NCBI RefSeq assembly: GCF_022842145.1
Contig: NZ_JALHQD010000003.1
Coordinates: 530,042-594,041 of the forward strand
Direction: 5' to 3'
Source: Tabrizicola sp.
Lineage (GTDB): Bacteria > Pseudomonadota > Alphaproteobacteria > Rhodobacterales > Rhodobacteraceae
Length of the DNA: 64,000 nt
Below are positions 61,496-64,000 of this stretch, piece after piece (the first letter of the stretch is position 1; each line of letters begins with the position of its first letter). A model generated the notes under the pieces. It saw nothing but the letters and a program-made list of their open reading frames with translations. It searched no databases and was not told where the DNA came from. Made by a program: the position numbers and the translations under genes.

Positions 61496-62923
61496 ATGTC
61501 GGCATTCGGGGCCTTGAACCAGGGAACGCGGATCGCGGTCGTGGCTGTGGCCGTGGTGGTGCTTGCCGGGGCAGGGTGGTTTGGCTGGCAGACGCTGTGG
61601 CCCGGCGCGGAACCCGTCGCCGTCAATGCAGCCGCGACTGACCCCGCCACCGAAACAGCCACCGAATCTGCCGCCGATACTGCCGCCGAAGCCGGCTCCG
61701 ATCCCACCGCCGAACCTGCCGCCGCCGCCGAACCCGCATCCGATGCACCCAAGGCCGAAGCGGCAGCCGCCGAACAACCGACCGCCGAACCCACCCCAGA
61801 TGCGGCGCCAACCGCCACCGCCGAACCTCCTGCCGCCGAACCCGCTCCCGCCACGATGCCCGTCATCGACACCTGGCGCGTGACCGCCGACGGCGAGGCT
61901 GTCGTCTCCGGCAGTGCCGCGCCGGGCGCGACCGTCTCCATCGTGGTGGCCGACACCATCGTCGCCTCGGGCGAGGCCACGGGTTCCGGCGACTTCGCGA
62001 TCCTCTTCACCCTGCCGCCGAACCCCAAGCCCAGCCTGATGTGGCTCTCGATGGGACTTGCCGATCAGCCCGCCATCCTCTCCGAACAGATGGTTGCCCT
62101 TGGCCCGATCGATGGGCCGCAACCGGCCGCCAGCCCCGAAACCACCGCCGAGGCCCCGGCTGATACCGCCGTGGCCGCCGCCACGGAACCGGCCGCGCTC
62201 CTTCTGTCGCAAGAGGGCGCCGTGGTCCTGCAGGAACCGGCACAGCCCGACCTCCCACCGATGTCCACAGTGATGATCGACACCATCGCCTATACCCCCG
62301 AAGGCGAGGTCCAGGTCGGCGGGCGCGGTGCCCCGGCCTCGGGCCTGCGGATCTATCTCGACAATTCCGAGAAGCTGACCCTGCAGATCCCCGACACCGG
62401 CCTTTGGAGCACGACGCTTCCCGACACGCCCCCCGGGGTCTATACCCTCCGGGTCGATCAGCTGGACGCAGCGGGCAAGGTGACCTCGCGCTTCGAGACA
62501 CCGTTCAAGCGCGAGACGCTTCAGGCTCTCGCCGCCGTCCAGGCGACGATGCCCGAACCGGTGGCGCCAGAGACGGCCGTCGCCGATGCTCCGACCCAAC
62601 CCGCCCAAGCCGAGGACCTAGCCGAACCCGCGCCGACCGCCGACACCACGACGGAAACCGCCGCTCTGGAGCAGCCCGCCGCGACGCCCGAGGTGCCGGA
62701 TGCCCCCGCGGCGGCCCAGGCCGACGCGTCCGCACCTGCCGCGGCCCCGGTGACCGTGACCGTGCAACCCGGCTTCACCCTCTGGGGTATCGCGCAGGAA
62801 CGCTACGGCGATGGCGTGATGTATGTGCAGGTCTTCGAGGCGAACAAGGACAAGATCAAGGACCCGAACCTGATCTACCCCGGTCAGGTCTTCTCGGTCC
62901 CGGAAACCGCCAGCGCGCCCTGA
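61496..62923 (+). CDS. Membrane-anchored Ala/Glu/Pro-rich protein with C-terminal LysM domain
   Basis: 475 residues. An N-terminal transmembrane anchor (about 11-32) is followed by a long low-complexity Ala/Pro/Glu/Thr region, two Ig-like or beta-sandwich segments ([24 protein letters not shown]..., [23 protein letters not shown]), another acidic linker, and a LysM domain ([14 protein letters not shown]...[12 protein letters not shown]) that binds peptidoglycan. Start at 61496 follows a GGGGGA site. Envelope protein; the tail overlaps the ArsR gene end by 40 bp. Confidence 0.85.
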   Translation: MSAFGALNQGTRIAVVAVAVVVLAGAGWFGWQTLWPGAEPVAVNAAATDPATETATESAADTAAEAGSDPTAEPAAAAEPASDAPKAEAAAAEQPTAEPTPDAAPTATAEPPAAEPAPATMPVIDTWRVTADGEAVVSGSAAPGATVSIVVADTIVASGEATGSGDFAILFTLPPNPKPSLMWLSMGLADQPAILSEQMVALGPIDGPQPAASPETTAEAPADTAVAAATEPAALLLSQEGAVVLQEPAQPDLPPMSTVMIDTIAYTPEGEVQVGGRGAPASGLRIYLDNSEKLTLQIPDTGLWSTTLPDTPPGVYTLRVDQLDAAGKVTSRFETPFKRETLQALAAVQATMPEPVAPETAVADAPTQPAQAEDLAEPAPTADTTTETAALEQPAATPEVPDAPAAAQADASAPAAAPVTVTVQPGFTLWGIAQERYGDGVMYVQVFEANKDKIKDPNLIYPGQVFSVPETASAP

Positions 62924-63252
62924 TCCGAGGCCAGGACTTTGTGCGTACAGGCCGCCAGGACCTCGGGGTGGTCGCGGCAGCAATCGTTCAGGACATAGGA
63001 AATCGTCTGCCCGATCCCGGACGGGTCCACGCTGTAAAAGACGTTCCGCGCCACCTTGCGCGACCGCAGCAAGCCGGCCTGCTCCAGCGCCGACAGATGG
63101 AACGACAGGCGCGGCGCGGCCAGCCCCAGCGTCTCGGCGATCTGGCCTGCGGCCATGCCTTCATCGCCCTGCGGTGTCAGCAGGCGGATCAGGTCCAGCC
63201 GGGTCTCGTGGGCCAGAGCCGACAGGGCGGCGAGGGCTTTACTTCGGTCCAT
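62884..63252 (-). CDS. ArsR-family HTH regulator
   Basis: 122 residues. Winged helix [41 protein letters not shown] Cys pair in [14 protein letters not shown] near the C-terminus could bind metal or thiols. Divergent from the Atm1-type exporter and probably its regulator. Confidence 0.87.
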   Translation of the reverse strand: MDRSKALAALSALAHETRLDLIRLLTPQGDEGMAAGQIAETLGLAAPRLSFHLSALEQAGLLRSRKVARNVFYSVDPSGIGQTISYVLNDCCRDHPEVLAACTHKVLASDQGALAVSGTEKT

Positions 63253-63339
63253 CGTTCAACTATTCAAGAAACCTTGAAATGACCATAGCCGACCCCGGGC
63301 CTTCGCGCAATCGCTCTTGCCGACCCCGAGACGCCAGGA

Positions 63340-64000
63340 ATGACGATGCGCCGCACCACAAAGACCGCCACTTCCGCCGACGCCGGCAGCTCCCGCGCGC
63401 CGGCAATGACCACGCTTCGCCGGGTCCTTCCCTATCTCTGGCCGGACGGGCAAGGCTGGGTAAAACGCCGCGTGGTGATCGCGCTTCTGTTCTTGATTGC
63501 AGCCAAACTGGTCTCGGTCTCGACCCCCTATCTCTACAAACTGGCCGTCGACAATCTGGGCGGCGAGGCGCCTGACACCGGCATGATCCTCGGACTTGGC
63601 GCCGTCGGCCTTGTCGTCGCCTACGGCCTTGCCCGGCTTGGCGCGGTCGTGTTCGGCGAACTTCGGGATGCCGTCTTCGTCCGGGTCGGCCAGCGGGCCA
63701 TCCGCCGTCTGGCGATCGAGACCTTCACCCACATCCACCAGCTCTCGCTGCGCTACCACATCACCCGCAAGACCGGCGGCCTGTCCCGCATCATCGAGCG
63801 CGGGGTGAAGGGCGTCGATTTCCTCTTGCGCTTCATGCTCTTTTCCATCGGGCCGTTGATCCTGGAACTCACGATGGTCGCGGGCATCTTCGCCTGGCTC
63901 TTCGGCTGGCAATATGCCGCCGTCGTCATTGTCACCATCACGCTTTACGTCCTCTTCACCTTCAAGGTGACCGAATGGCGCGTGAAGCTGCGGCGCGAGA
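63340..64000 (+). CDS. Atm1/HMT1-type ABC exporter, 3' truncated by the window
   Basis: 220 residues visible, open to the last base. N-terminal membrane domain with segments around 42-60, 75-100 and 155-195. The motif LSLRYHITRKTGGLSRIIERGVKG is typical of the mitochondrial/bacterial Atm1 family that exports glutathione-linked sulfur or metal compounds. ATG at 63340 or 63346; both follow a CCAGGA site. The ATPase domain is outside the window. Confidence 0.85.
   Translation, partial: MTMRRTTKTATSADAGSSRAPAMTTLRRVLPYLWPDGQGWVKRRVVIALLFLIAAKLVSVSTPYLYKLAVDNLGGEAPDTGMILGLGAVGLVVAYGLARLGAVVFGELRDAVFVRVGQRAIRRLAIETFTHIHQLSLRYHITRKTGGLSRIIERGVKGVDFLLRFMLFSIGPLILELTMVAGIFAWLFGWQYAAVVIVTITLYVLFTFKVTEWRVKLRRE

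Noticed and set aside
60850-62028. 392-codon extension of the LOG gene
   Set aside because: The extension is antisense to the LysM gene; the family N-terminus starts at 61401.

Overview
This window reads as a high-GC alphaproteobacterial chromosome, most likely Rhodobacteraceae (Rhodobacter/Tabrizicola/Gemmobacter-like). The evidence is the heterotetrameric sarcosine oxidase operon, the ccmI-ruvX-DUF1289 block, dense translational coupling through ATGA/TGATG overlaps, and G-rich stem-loop repeats of a kind I associate with this family. No rRNA, tRNA, CRISPR array, insertion sequence, integrase or plasmid/phage hallmark was seen. The content is accessory metabolism alternating with housekeeping genes.

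Region 1 (1-20906). The 3' part of a PLP-enzyme/kynurenine-formamidase-like fusion is followed by a divergent pair. An HpaI-type aldolase is on the minus strand. An approximately 18 kb plus-strand catabolic operon runs the other way: Gfo/Idh dehydrogenase, family I CoA-transferase, enoyl-CoA hydratase, aldehyde dehydrogenase, carbohydrate ABC importer with two paralogous binding proteins, two GMC oxidoreductases, an SDR, a Dabb protein, a DUF993 protein, a LacI regulator and glycerate 2-kinase. A well-formed promoter carries two LacI-type operators 22 bp apart, and a third copy lies inside the aldehyde dehydrogenase gene. The substrate is unknown; the mix of sugar import, FAD oxidation and CoA-thioester enzymes is unusual.

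Region 2 (20913-25335). A PepSY protein, response regulator and sensor kinase form a minus-strand operon, divergent from a secreted Gly/Asn-, Lys-rich protein. Matching direct-repeat boxes lie at the divergent promoter and upstream of a small minus-strand gene that has its own terminator, suggesting a local regulon.

Region 3 (25336-35587). A ketose-catabolic operon on the minus strand (rhamnose/ribose-type ABC importer, SIS isomerase, D-tagatose-3-epimerase-like enzyme, FGGY kinase, class II aldolase, SDR) faces its LacI regulator across a region with two matching half-operators.

Region 4 (35881-41352). Three translationally coupled genes encode a periplasmic CxxCH protein, a class III nucleotide cyclase/AAA/TPR-type protein and an HExxH metallopeptidase-like protein. 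I could not match this set to a described system; it is the best candidate for something new here.

Region 5 (41604-46897). A small stress/redox set: ABM monooxygenase with divergent LysR (no canonical start codon), TetR with a clear paired operator, DJ-1/PfpI protein, ChrR-like cupin, SDR and FAD amine oxidase. Region 6 (47075-64000): dusA, Bcr/CflA transporter, TSUP permease, an oxygenase-like protein, DUF1289, ruvX, ccmI, a sarcosine oxidase locus interrupted by a small membrane protein and an FkbM-like protein, iron-type superoxide dismutase, LOG-family hydrolase, LysM protein, ArsR regulator and the start of an Atm1-type ABC exporter that runs off the window.
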